64,000 nucleotides of DNA. Source: Echinicola arenosa. GTDB lineage: Bacteria > Bacteroidota > Bacteroidia > Cytophagales > Cyclobacteriaceae. The notes beneath the pieces are model-generated. The model was not told where the DNA came from and searched no databases. It worked only from the letters and a program-made list of their open reading frames with translations. The stretch lies in the NCBI RefSeq assembly GCF_014841125.1, contig NZ_JACYTQ010000011.1, positions 62,001 through 126,000 of the forward strand, read 5' to 3'. Shown here in pieces: positions 26,307 through 34,490 of this stretch (positions within the stretch are counted from its first letter, which is position 1; each line of letters starts with the position of its first letter). A program made the translations under genes and the position numbers.

Positions 26307-27674
26307 ATGATTTATAATTCCATCATAGAAACCATAGGAAATACTCCTTTGATCCGTTTAAATAAAGTCAATAAAGGTATCAAAGGCCAGATCTACGTAA
26401 AAGTGGAATATTTTAACCCTGGTAATTCTATGAAAGACAGAATGGCCATCAAAATGGTCGAGGACGCAGAGAAAGAAGGATTGCTCAAGCCAGGAGGTAC
26501 TATTATTGAAGGGACCAGTGGAAATACAGGAATGGGGCTTGCCTTGGCAGGAATAGCCAAAGGATACAAGTGTATTTTTACCATGGCGGACAAACAGTCC
26601 AAAGAAAAAATAGATGTGCTGAAAGCCATGGGAGCAGAGGTGGTTATATGTCCTACCAATGTGTCTCCTGATGACCCTAGGTCTTATTACTCCGTGGCAA
26701 AAAAACTAAACAACGATATACCAAATTCCTTTTACCCAAATCAATATGATAACTTATCCAATTGGAAGGCACATTATGAAACCACTGGGCCCGAAATTTG
26801 GAAAGATACAGAGGGGAAAATCACCCATTATGCAGCAGGTGTAGGTACGGGAGGGTCAATGAGCGGTACTTCCAAGTATTTGAAAGAGCAAAATGCGAAT
26901 ATTATCTCCGTGGGGATCGATACTTATGGTTCTGTATTCAAAAAATACAAAGAGACGGGTGAGTTTGATGAAAATGAAATTTACCCTTATTTGACTGAAG
27001 GGATAGGGGAGGATATCTTACCAAAGAATGTTGATTTTTCTGTGATTGACCATTTTGTGAAAGTGACAGACAAGGATGCTGCGGTAATGACCAGAAGATT
27101 GTCCAGGGAAGAAGGTTTGTTTGTGGGTTGGTCATGTGGTTCTGCCGTTCATGGGGCTCTAGAGTACGCCAAAAAAAATCTGAAGGAAGATGATGTGATG
27201 GTGATTATATTGCCGGACCATGGTACTCGTTATTTGGGGAAAATATATAATGATGACTGGATGAGAAATCATGGTTTCCTTGAAGATACTACCTTTGGGA
27301 CAGCTAGGGATATAATCACGAGTAGAAACGGAAGTTATGAGTTGGTGGTAGCTCAAAAAGGAGATAAGGTAAAAAGTGCCATAGAGCTTATGAATGAGAA
27401 AAGTGTGTCTCAAATACCCGTGATGGACAATGGCCAAGTGATAGGTAGTATCACGGATAATAAACTTTTGAGTAAAATCATTGTTAAGCCAGATTTGAAA
27501 GATTCAACTGTTGAGGAGGTGATGGAGGATTCTATGAAGTTTGTGGCCATGGATAGCACCTTGGATGTACTTTCTTCCATGGTGGATAAGGACAAGGCGG
27601 TGCTGGTGAGAGATGATTTGCATCAAATACATATCATTACTAAACATGATATCTTAGGAGCTATAACAAAGTAA
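26307..27674 (+). CDS. Cystathionine beta-synthase-type PLP enzyme with CBS pair
   Basis: A 455-residue enzyme with a fold-type II PLP domain (1-330) and two C-terminal CBS motifs (about 345-455). The Schiff-base Lys is in NSMKDRM near 40, the phosphate-gripping loop is SGNTGMG, and GVGTGGSMSGT is the PLP-phosphate loop. The CBS pair resembles regulatory domains of eukaryotic cystathionine beta-synthase, though no haem-binding N-terminus is present. Likely reaction: serine plus homocysteine to cystathionine, or cysteine synthase activity from O-acetylserine. The sequence alone does not decide. Confidence 0.9.
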   Translation: MIYNSIIETIGNTPLIRLNKVNKGIKGQIYVKVEYFNPGNSMKDRMAIKMVEDAEKEGLLKPGGTIIEGTSGNTGMGLALAGIAKGYKCIFTMADKQSKEKIDVLKAMGAEVVICPTNVSPDDPRSYYSVAKKLNNDIPNSFYPNQYDNLSNWKAHYETTGPEIWKDTEGKITHYAAGVGTGGSMSGTSKYLKEQNANIISVGIDTYGSVFKKYKETGEFDENEIYPYLTEGIGEDILPKNVDFSVIDHFVKVTDKDAAVMTRRLSREEGLFVGWSCGSAVHGALEYAKKNLKEDDVMVIILPDHGTRYLGKIYNDDWMRNHGFLEDTTFGTARDIITSRNGSYELVVAQKGDKVKSAIELMNEKSVSQIPVMDNGQVIGSITDNKLLSKIIVKPDLKDSTVEEVMEDSMKFVAMDSTLDVLSSMVDKDKAVLVRDDLHQIHIITKHDILGAITK

Positions 27675-27716
27675 ATAATAGCGGTTAGGTTTAATTGCCT
27701 GTGGATAAAAGATGAT

Positions 27717-27749
27717 AAAATACACGGTGAAGTCCGTGTGTTTTATTTT
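27717..27749 (+). terminator. Terminator after the cystathionine beta-synthase gene
   Basis: ACACGG and CCGTGT stem extended by A/T pairs, then TTTTATTTT on the plus strand. Confidence 0.6.
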
Positions 27750-27760
27750 GATTCCAATAT

Positions 27761-28390
27761 ATGAACAAACAAAAAATCAATCAATTGATAGCCAAGGGCT
27801 ATGATTTTGATATAGAAGAAGCTTTCAAGAACGGGTGGGAGCTGTTTAAGATAACCCCCCTTTTTTCGGTTGGATATACTGCATTTATCATTTCATTGGA
27901 ATTATTGTTCTTGATTTATTTTAAGGAGTATGCCGTACTTTTCAGTGTCTTCTTGGCAGGGCCTCTTTTTTCAGGATTTTATTTAGTAGCCAATAAGTTG
28001 AAGCATGGTGATCCCGTAATATATCCTGACTTTTTTCATGGCTTTAGGTACTATATACCCATAATTTTAATTTGGTTAATAGGTCAGGTTTTGGTAAGTG
28101 TTGGGATATTACTTTTAGTGATTCCGGGAGTATATTTATTGGTGGGGTATTGCTTTGCGATATTGCTTCATATTTTCGCAGGTTTGGATTTTTGGGAGTC
28201 TATGGAATACAGTAGGAGACTAGTGACAGTGAAATGGTGGAAGTTTTTTCTGTTCATTTTATTGTTGATTCTGATTAACCTGATTGGGATATTATTTTTT
28301 GTGGGGGTGTTGGTGACCATTCCTTTCTCTTTTTATGTGGCTTATTGTGCTTTTGAAGCAGTTACTGAAGAGGTGTTTACAGAACATTGA
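27761..28390 (+). CDS. Polytopic membrane protein, function unknown
   Basis: A 209-residue protein with a short N-terminal helix (DIEEAFKNGWELFK) and four or five membrane segments (about 38-58, 62-78, 97-115, 118-140 and 165-195). A cytoplasmic SMEYSRRLVTVKWWK loop lies before the last segment. It resembles the loosely defined DUF975/YciC-like bacterial membrane proteins, but I do not assign a function. It precedes the hybrid kinase gene by 56 bp on the same strand and may be co-transcribed with it. Confidence 0.7.
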   Translation: MNKQKINQLIAKGYDFDIEEAFKNGWELFKITPLFSVGYTAFIISLELLFLIYFKEYAVLFSVFLAGPLFSGFYLVANKLKHGDPVIYPDFFHGFRYYIPIILIWLIGQVLVSVGILLLVIPGVYLLVGYCFAILLHIFAGLDFWESMEYSRRLVTVKWWKFFLFILLLILINLIGILFFVGVLVTIPFSFYVAYCAFEAVTEEVFTEH

Positions 28391-28446
28391 CTCAAGGCCA
28401 TGCTGGTATTGTTTTTGTGTAGAACTTTGCTGAAATTCAGGGTATT

Positions 28447-30999
28447 GTGAAAAAGCCAGAAACCACCCATAAAGCAAGAAGAAAAGTAGTTGTAGGATTT
28501 TTGTTGGCCATTATTTTGGTCATGAGTGTCAGCGCGATTACTTATTTCAGCTTGGATAAACTTTTGAATACTGTCGAAACACTTTCGGAGCCAAGTGAAA
28601 GACTCAATCAGTTGAATGCTTTGCTGGCGGATGTCTACCAATTGGACAAAGTAAAAGGAAATTTTAAATCAGACGGAGATACCACGGTAGCTGAAAATTA
28701 CATAGACCTGATTGAAAGAAGGCTGGATTATCTCGAAAGGTATGCCAATGATACAGCCGAGCTGAACCATTTGAAAAAGATTAATTTCAACATAAATGAA
28801 CTCGTGACTGTCTATAATGGCTTGAGGGATGTCAAAAATAGCCTGATCAATAGGAATTTCAGCCGAGAAGCCCTTAAGAATTTAGAGACAAAAATAAAGA
28901 GACAGGAAGAACTTAACAGACTTCAAAGCTTGGGAAGGATAAGGTTTGACCATAAAATCCGAAGGACAAACAGGACAGATTCTGAATATACAGCTCCCAA
29001 AAAGGCATTAAACAATGTCGATTCTCGAAATACAAACCTGATGACAGAAGCTGAGATGGAAAATCTCAGGGATATGTTCCAGCAATTCAGACCAAGAAAT
29101 AGTGCTGATACGTTAAGTCAGGGTATTGGTGCTCCTTCAGATTCTGTTTTGTACACGGTAAAACAGTTTTTGTTGGATATCAATTATGAGGAACAGAGAT
29201 TGAGATCCAATTTGGCCAATTTGGAGCAAGAGCTGACCGAAAAAAACAAGGCGCTGATTGAAGAAACACAGTCAGTGATTTCAAATTTACAGAAAGACGC
29301 AATCCAGGAAGCCAAGCAGAAAAATAACTCCTTATATGATTTGGCCTTTGATGTTTCAATTTTATTGGGAGTACTGATTTTCGTAGGGGTAGTGGGCTCT
29401 TCTGCCTTTATTTATAGTATTCTCACTGAGATCAATAAAGATGAAAGCTATCGAGTTGAGTTGGAAAAAGCCAAAGAGCGTTCAGATAAGCTTGCGAAGG
29501 CCAAGCAGAATTTTCTTGCTAATATGAGCCATGAAATCCGTAATCCACTTCATGCTATTCAAGGGTATAACGACGCCATCAAAAAGACTTCCATGACCAA
29601 AGATCAGGAAGATTATGTGAACATGGTAGGATTTGCGGCGGAAACACTTTCCGGAATTGTTAATGATATTTTGGATTTGTCCAAACTAGAAGCAGGTAAA
29701 ATTGCCATCGAAAATCACCCTTTTGACCCTTATCAACTTTTTAATTCCATAAAAAATTCATTTGAATTGAAAGCAAAAGACAAACAACTTGATTTTATCT
29801 GGAAGATTGATCTTCCTAAGGACAAGTGGCTTTCAGGGGATGAGTTGAGAATCAGTCAAATACTCAATAATTTGATAGGTAATTCCATGAAGTTTACTGA
29901 AAAGGGCAAAGTGGAGGTTCGGATTAATTATGAACCAACAGGGTACTTATCCGTGGTAGTAGCAGATACAGGAATTGGGATGACGGAAGACTTCAAGCAG
30001 AATATATTCAAGGAATTTAATCAAGGTGATGGTTCAATTAATAGGAGGTACGGTGGTACAGGTTTAGGTTTGGCTATTGTCAAAAGAATGTTAGATCTGC
30101 TAAAAGGAAAGATTGTACTGGAAAGTCAAATAGGAGAAGGGACAGAAATTAAGTTTGATGTGCCTGTTGAGTTAGTGGAGGCAGAAATTGCACATGCAGA
30201 TGAATATAGTACTTCTTATAATCTTAAAGGTTTGAATATATTGTTGGTGGATGATGATCCAATAGGCTTAAAGTTTGCTAAGCTATTGCTGGAGAGCAAC
30301 GGTGCTTATGTGCATGATTATTTGGGAGGGGTGTCCATGCGTGATGAGTTAGAAGAGGAAGCATTTGACATGGCTTTATTGGATATTCAAATGCCAGAGG
30401 TCAGTGGGTATGAAGCGTTGAGGATCTTAAGGTCAAAAGAAGCGTACAAGGATTTACCTGCTATTGCTATCACGGCCAATGTATTTGCAAAAGAACGCGA
30501 CCATTTGGAAGATGCCGGCTTTGATGAAATTGTTTTAAAGCCATTTAAGGAAGGTGATTTAATAAAGGAAATAGGCAAAATTCTAAAGCTAGAAGCTATA
30601 CAGGCCAGCATAGCACCCTCTTCAAAGACTGAAAATGGTGTAACGGTAGGGTTGGGGTACAACTTAGTGGACCTGAAGAAATTCTGCATGAATGATGAAG
30701 AAATGCTAAGAGAAGTTTTGTTGGATTTTTGTACTACTACTTCAACAGATTTAATTGAACTCGATCAGGCTAATCAATCTCAAAATTGGGATTCATTGCT
30801 GGAAATTGCACATAAGCTGGGCAGCAGGCTAGGTCAATTAAAGATAAAGTCTAGCATTTTAGCTAGGGGTTTGGAATATGACCTCAAGGAAGGGAATACA
30901 TCTGGAGCAGCAGGTATGGTGGAAAAGATTAAGGATGAAACCCTGTTGGTCTTGGATCAGATTCTTGAAGATTATCAATTGCTCAGCCAAATGAGCTAA
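28447..30999 (+). CDS. Hybrid sensor histidine kinase with receiver and HPt domains
   Basis: An 850-residue membrane phosphorelay protein that begins at a GTG. No ATG occurs before the first membrane helix, which supports it. Order: TM1 (about 13-35), extracytoplasmic helical sensor (36-290) of no recognised type, TM2 (about 300-325), HisKA with His362 (NMSHEIRNPLHA), HATPase (NSMKFTEKG, DTGIGM, GGTGLGLAI), receiver with Asp646 (LLDIQMPEVSG), and a C-terminal HPt with His789 (IAHKLGSRLGQL). A full internal His-Asp-His relay is thus present. The neighbour, 5 bp away and convergent, encodes an NtrC-type regulator that could be the final acceptor. The stimulus is unknown. Confidence 0.93.
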   Translation: MKKPETTHKARRKVVVGFLLAIILVMSVSAITYFSLDKLLNTVETLSEPSERLNQLNALLADVYQLDKVKGNFKSDGDTTVAENYIDLIERRLDYLERYANDTAELNHLKKINFNINELVTVYNGLRDVKNSLINRNFSREALKNLETKIKRQEELNRLQSLGRIRFDHKIRRTNRTDSEYTAPKKALNNVDSRNTNLMTEAEMENLRDMFQQFRPRNSADTLSQGIGAPSDSVLYTVKQFLLDINYEEQRLRSNLANLEQELTEKNKALIEETQSVISNLQKDAIQEAKQKNNSLYDLAFDVSILLGVLIFVGVVGSSAFIYSILTEINKDESYRVELEKAKERSDKLAKAKQNFLANMSHEIRNPLHAIQGYNDAIKKTSMTKDQEDYVNMVGFAAETLSGIVNDILDLSKLEAGKIAIENHPFDPYQLFNSIKNSFELKAKDKQLDFIWKIDLPKDKWLSGDELRISQILNNLIGNSMKFTEKGKVEVRINYEPTGYLSVVVADTGIGMTEDFKQNIFKEFNQGDGSINRRYGGTGLGLAIVKRMLDLLKGKIVLESQIGEGTEIKFDVPVELVEAEIAHADEYSTSYNLKGLNILLVDDDPIGLKFAKLLLESNGAYVHDYLGGVSMRDELEEEAFDMALLDIQMPEVSGYEALRILRSKEAYKDLPAIAITANVFAKERDHLEDAGFDEIVLKPFKEGDLIKEIGKILKLEAIQASIAPSSKTENGVTVGLGYNLVDLKKFCMNDEEMLREVLLDFCTTTSTDLIELDQANQSQNWDSLLEIAHKLGSRLGQLKIKSSILARGLEYDLKEGNTSGAAGMVEKIKDETLLVLDQILEDYQLLSQMS

Positions 31000-31004
31000 T
31001 CCTA

Positions 31005-32390
31005 TCAGTCTATGCCGTACTTCTCTATTTTGTTGTAAAGTGTTTTACGGTCAATATTTAAGATTTTTGCAGCCTTGGATTTATTGTGTTTTACATCGTT
31101 CAAAGTTTTTATGATCATGGCCTTTTCTTGGACTTCAAATGAAGACTTCAAATCTTTTGTGCCTGAATTGTTAGAACTGGAGTTTTCAGGTAAGAGTAAA
31201 TCCACAGGCAAGGCTTCTTTTTGGATATAATCATCACTGGTGAGCAGTACGGCCCTTTTGATAATATTCTTAAGCTCCCTTAAGTTTCCTGGCCAGCTAT
31301 AACTCTCGAATATTTCTTTCACATCACTACTGAATCCTTTAATGGATTTGCCCAATGATTCATTGGCGTCTTGGAGGAATATTTCAGAATAGTGAAACAA
31401 GTCTGCACCTCTTTCTCTAAGCGGACTTGATTTTAAGCTGAACTCATTAAGTCTATGATAAAGGTCTTCTCTGAATTCCCCACTTTTGGCTGCATTAGAA
31501 AGATCTTCGTTGGTCGCTACAATAATCCTTACGTCGATTGGGATATCTTTTGTACCCCCTATTTTTTTTATTGTTCTTTCTTGAATGGCCCTGAGTAATT
31601 TGATCTGAACTTCATAGCTTAGATTACCTATTTCGTCCAGGAAAATAGTGCCCCCATTAGCCATTTCGAAGTGACCCGTCTTATTATCCAATGCCCCGGT
31701 AAAGGCCCCTTTCACATGTCCAAAGAGTTCACTTCCTGCAAGTTCTTTTGACAAAGCGCCACAGTCGATGGCTACAAATGGCCCGTTGTTTCTTTTGGAC
31801 TTTTCGTGAATTCTTTTTGAAATAAACTCCTTTCCGGTGCCGCTTTCTCCCAAAACAACTACACTCATTTCTGTAGGGGCAACCAAAGAGATGTATTGTT
31901 CTAATTGGAGCGCTTCAGGACTTTTGCCTACAACATAGTGGCTATTGTCTTCAGAAAGTTCCGACCGGGAGCTAGATGAATTTTTTGGTTTTGGAGGCGT
32001 TATCTCTGTACTCTCCCTAAAAGGAGTAGTTTTTAATGCTTCTTGAACTGTAGCCAACAATTCATCAGGATTGACTGGTTTGGAGATATATTCAAAAGCT
32101 CCAAGTTTCATAGAGCGTACGGCTGTCCTGATATCTGAGTAATTTGTAATTAGAATTACCCTAGTATTCTTCTTTTGATTTACTATGCTTTCTAGCACTT
32201 CCATACCGGTGCCATCAGGAAGTCGGTAATCTGTAATTACAAGATCGTAGGCTGCCTTTTCCATCATGTTGAAGGCTTCAGCGATTTTGGTCGTCTTATC
32301 TACTTCATACTCGTTTTTTTCGAGGAAATTTTTAATGATTTTCGAATATGTTAAATCATCTTCTATAAGAAGTATTTTTTCCTTGGACAT
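31005..32390 (-). CDS. NtrC/AtoC-family sigma-54-dependent response regulator
   Basis: A 461-residue regulator. Receiver (1-120) has Asp54 (ITDYRLPDG) and acidic DD at 11-12. The AAA+ sigma-54 activation domain (about 150-390) has Walker A GESGTGKE at 181-188 and the sigma-54 contact loop GAFTGA at 228-233. A Fis-type helix-turn-helix ends the protein (KSKAAKILNIDRKTLYNKIEKYG). It is convergent with the hybrid kinase with a 5-bp gap, and pairing is likely. A candidate sigma-54 promoter lies 34 bp upstream of its own start. Confidence 0.95.
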   Translation of the reverse strand: MSKEKILLIEDDLTYSKIIKNFLEKNEYEVDKTTKIAEAFNMMEKAAYDLVITDYRLPDGTGMEVLESIVNQKKNTRVILITNYSDIRTAVRSMKLGAFEYISKPVNPDELLATVQEALKTTPFRESTEITPPKPKNSSSSRSELSEDNSHYVVGKSPEALQLEQYISLVAPTEMSVVVLGESGTGKEFISKRIHEKSKRNNGPFVAIDCGALSKELAGSELFGHVKGAFTGALDNKTGHFEMANGGTIFLDEIGNLSYEVQIKLLRAIQERTIKKIGGTKDIPIDVRIIVATNEDLSNAAKSGEFREDLYHRLNEFSLKSSPLRERGADLFHYSEIFLQDANESLGKSIKGFSSDVKEIFESYSWPGNLRELKNIIKRAVLLTSDDYIQKEALPVDLLLPENSSSNNSGTKDLKSSFEVQEKAMIIKTLNDVKHNKSKAAKILNIDRKTLYNKIEKYGID

Positions 32391-32423
32391 ATGCTTACTT
32401 TAGGATAACGGTAAATATGAGTA

Positions 32424-32438
32424 GCTGAAACTATGCCA
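32424..32438 (-). promoter_or_regulatory. Candidate sigma-54 promoter before the NtrC-type regulator
   Basis: Read on the minus strand this is TGGCATAGTTTCAGC. It has the GG and GC dinucleotides separated by ten bases as in -24/-12 promoters, and a perfect TGGCA -24 half. The -12 half is only partly conserved (AGC instead of TTGC). It ends 34 bp upstream of the regulator ATG. Confidence 0.4.
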
Positions 32439-32471
32439 TAGTGCACAATTTTGAATAATTTTTACTTCTTC

Positions 32472-32499
32472 TGTGCGCAATGCACAACCCTTGCAAGGG
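32472..32499. promoter_or_regulatory. Two adjacent palindromes, possible activator binding sites
   Basis: TGTGCGCAATGCACA (32472-32486) is a 5-bp inverted repeat around a 5-base centre, directly followed by the perfect 12-bp palindrome CCCTTGCAAGGG (32488-32499). They lie about 35-60 bp upstream of the candidate sigma-54 promoter, and the half-site TTGTGCA recurs at its edge. They sit in a 316-bp gene-free gap; I see nothing else in it. Confidence 0.4.
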
Positions 32500-32706
32500 A
32501 TGCTATTAAAGATGTAAAAGATTCAAGATTTGTGAGTTGGCGTGCTTTTCAAGCGCTAAATTAACCATAAAATAGAAAAGCTTTTCAAAAAAAAGAACTG
32601 GTTTTTAATACTATTTTTCAATCACAACTATTTAATAGGATAATTGTTCTTTGTATGCTGTTTTTTGAATTTTTGAAAAATAGGGGTGAGAATTAATTTT
32701 ACTTGA

Positions 32707-33063
32707 TTAATAAAAAATAGAAAAATATTGCTTTTGGGGCTGCGCAATCTTAAGGTTAACCGTTTCATAAGGCACTAATCTACCTTCATGGTCAAACTTG
32801 GCACGGATAATAAAGTGTCCCTCATCCATAAACTTTAAATCATAAATAGGATCCCCGAACGAACGAGACTTGGTCACTTCTATCAATTCAAGGTCAGAAA
32901 AAGCTAAATTATTTTTTAAGTTATTGCTAATACTTTTGGGGAGGTCTTCTTCAGATATAACTTGATGAATATGAGTGGTACTATTAATAGAACCATTACC
33001 TGGACTTGAGCAGGCAGAAATGGTTGAAAGGATTAACACGATGGGAAATAATTTGGAAATCAT
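32707..33063 (-). CDS. Small lipoprotein, function unknown
   Basis: A 118-residue predicted lipoprotein from the ATG at 33061-33063; the frame upstream only offers a TTG. The signal ends in a lipobox (LSTISACSS). The mature part has a charged SEEDLPKSISNNLKN helix and a beta-rich end with PIYDLKF, reminiscent of PepSY-like proteins, though I would not assign that family. It is alone between gene-free stretches, so it is probably transcribed by itself. Confidence 0.6.
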   Translation of the reverse strand: MISKLFPIVLILSTISACSSPGNGSINSTTHIHQVISEEDLPKSISNNLKNNLAFSDLELIEVTKSRSFGDPIYDLKFMDEGHFIIRAKFDHEGRLVPYETVNLKIAQPQKQYFSIFY

Positions 33064-33244
33064 AATATGCAAATTTTGTAGGGTAATTACTTTGCTATTA
33101 GGTGTTTATAGTTTGTGCTAAAATTAGGCCAGTACATAAATAAGCAGTGAATAAGTGGTTTTTAAGGGAGACTAGTTTTAATTTGGGGAGATTGTCTACA
33201 GTATGTGGAGCATTGTTTGGTGTTTTTGGCCTTTTTTGAGAGGC

Positions 33245-33275
33245 TTTGGCTCTTTTACTAAAATTACTATATTTG
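33245..33275 (+). promoter_or_regulatory. Bacteroidota-type promoter upstream of murI
   Basis: TTTG (33245-33248) and TATATTTG (33268-33275) are separated by exactly 19 bp. This is a full match to the -33/-7 consensus TTTG-N19-TAnnTTTG. Transcription would start about 33282. The rest of the 325-bp gap upstream shows no gene. Confidence 0.6.
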
Positions 33276-33314
33276 GTTAATACAAATAATTATTTAACTC
33301 TTTGCTTGCAAAAT

Positions 33315-33347
33315 ACCCTCAGGTACGTGCACCTGAGGGTTCTTTTT
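33315..33347 (+). terminator. Strong intrinsic terminator between a promoter and murI
   Basis: Perfect 10-bp stem ACCCTCAGGT and ACCTGAGGGT with a 6-base loop, followed by TCTTTTTTG. No gene precedes it on this strand. It lies about 30 bp past the promoter start and 50 bp before murI, so it is either an attenuator of murI or the end of a very small RNA. Confidence 0.75.
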
Positions 33348-33397
33348 TGTATAGTTTTGTAAAGTAAAATGAGTGGAACATCTTTGAAATTGATAGC

Positions 33398-34204
33398 ATG
33401 ACAGCATCTTCTCCCATAGGGATTTTTGACAGCGGAATTGGCGGTTTAACCGTAGCTAGGGCCATCAAAAAGGTATTGCCCAATGAACAGCTTATTTATT
33501 TTGGTGATACAGCCCACTTACCTTATGGAGATAAAAGTACTGCTTCGATTCAGGCTTACTCGGTTAAAATAGCTGATGTGTTGCTTAAGGCGAATTGCAA
33601 GATGATATTGATTGCCTGCAATTCTGCTTCAACGGCTGCCTTCGAGTTGGTGAAAGCCTATGTGGCTTCAAGGGCTACTGTTTTTGATGTAATCGAGCCA
33701 GTTGTGGAATATGTAAAAGACCATCATTCGGGAAAGAAAGTAGGACTGATAGGAACTAAGCAAACTGTAAATTCGGGAGTTTACAGGCATAAAATTGAAG
33801 CATTAAATAAAGGTATAATATTTAAGGCACTGGCCACTCCTCTTCTTGCTCCTATGGTTGAGGAAGGGTTTCATAACAATGATATTAGCGAAGTGATTAT
33901 TAAGACATACTTGGATGATGAGGAGCTGGAAGGAGTAGATGCCTTAATTTTGGGGTGTACTCATTATCCATTGATCAAGCCTCAAATAGATGAAATTTAT
34001 CAGGGAAAGGTAGAAGTGATCGACAGCTCAGAAATGGTGGCAGAGGCGACTAAGGCTTATCTTATTGACGAAGGCCTTATAAACAAAGGGGAAAAAGCAA
34101 AAGATCGTTTTTTGGTTTCAGATTATACACCCTCTTTTGAAAATACTACCAAGCTTTTTTTCGGTAAGGAAGTTAATTTGGAGAAATACCCCCTTTGGGA
34201 ATAA
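33398..34204 (+). CDS. murI: Glutamate racemase
   Basis: A 268-residue cofactor-independent enzyme that makes D-glutamate for peptidoglycan. The two catalytic cysteines are Cys74 (IACNSAST) and Cys187 (LILGCTHYP). IFDSGIGGLTV near 9-19 and GDTAHLPYGDKS near 36-47 are family signatures. Length matches. A promoter plus an intrinsic terminator lie just upstream, which hints at attenuation. Confidence 0.96.
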   Translation: MTASSPIGIFDSGIGGLTVARAIKKVLPNEQLIYFGDTAHLPYGDKSTASIQAYSVKIADVLLKANCKMILIACNSASTAAFELVKAYVASRATVFDVIEPVVEYVKDHHSGKKVGLIGTKQTVNSGVYRHKIEALNKGIIFKALATPLLAPMVEEGFHNNDISEVIIKTYLDDEELEGVDALILGCTHYPLIKPQIDEIYQGKVEVIDSSEMVAEATKAYLIDEGLINKGEKAKDRFLVSDYTPSFENTTKLFFGKEVNLEKYPLWE

Positions 34205-34453
34205 GGCAGTTTTACCATCTAGATTAGAATCAACACTCTTTTTTTGTTGTTTTACAAAATGACACTTTGGGGCAATGAATGCTCTGTATGGTGGTGAAAT
34301 GAAGATGGAAATAAAGGGTTTGTGGGATATGACAAAATTTTGTTTACCGAATTGTTAGTTTGTCGCGTTCAAATTTTGTAAAAATGAATTTTTCTTTTTG
34401 ATTTTGGGTTGTGAATCCAGAAGGTAACATGGGTATAAGTTATAAAAAAGATG

Positions 34454-34461
34454 TAACTTTG
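34454..34461 (+). promoter_or_regulatory. Candidate -7 element before the PurF-like gene
   Basis: TAACTTTG matches TAnnTTTG, 29 bp before the ATG. No good -33 box is seen. Confidence 0.45.
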
Positions 34462-34490
34462 CCTCTTAAAATACTACTTGCTAATACTCG

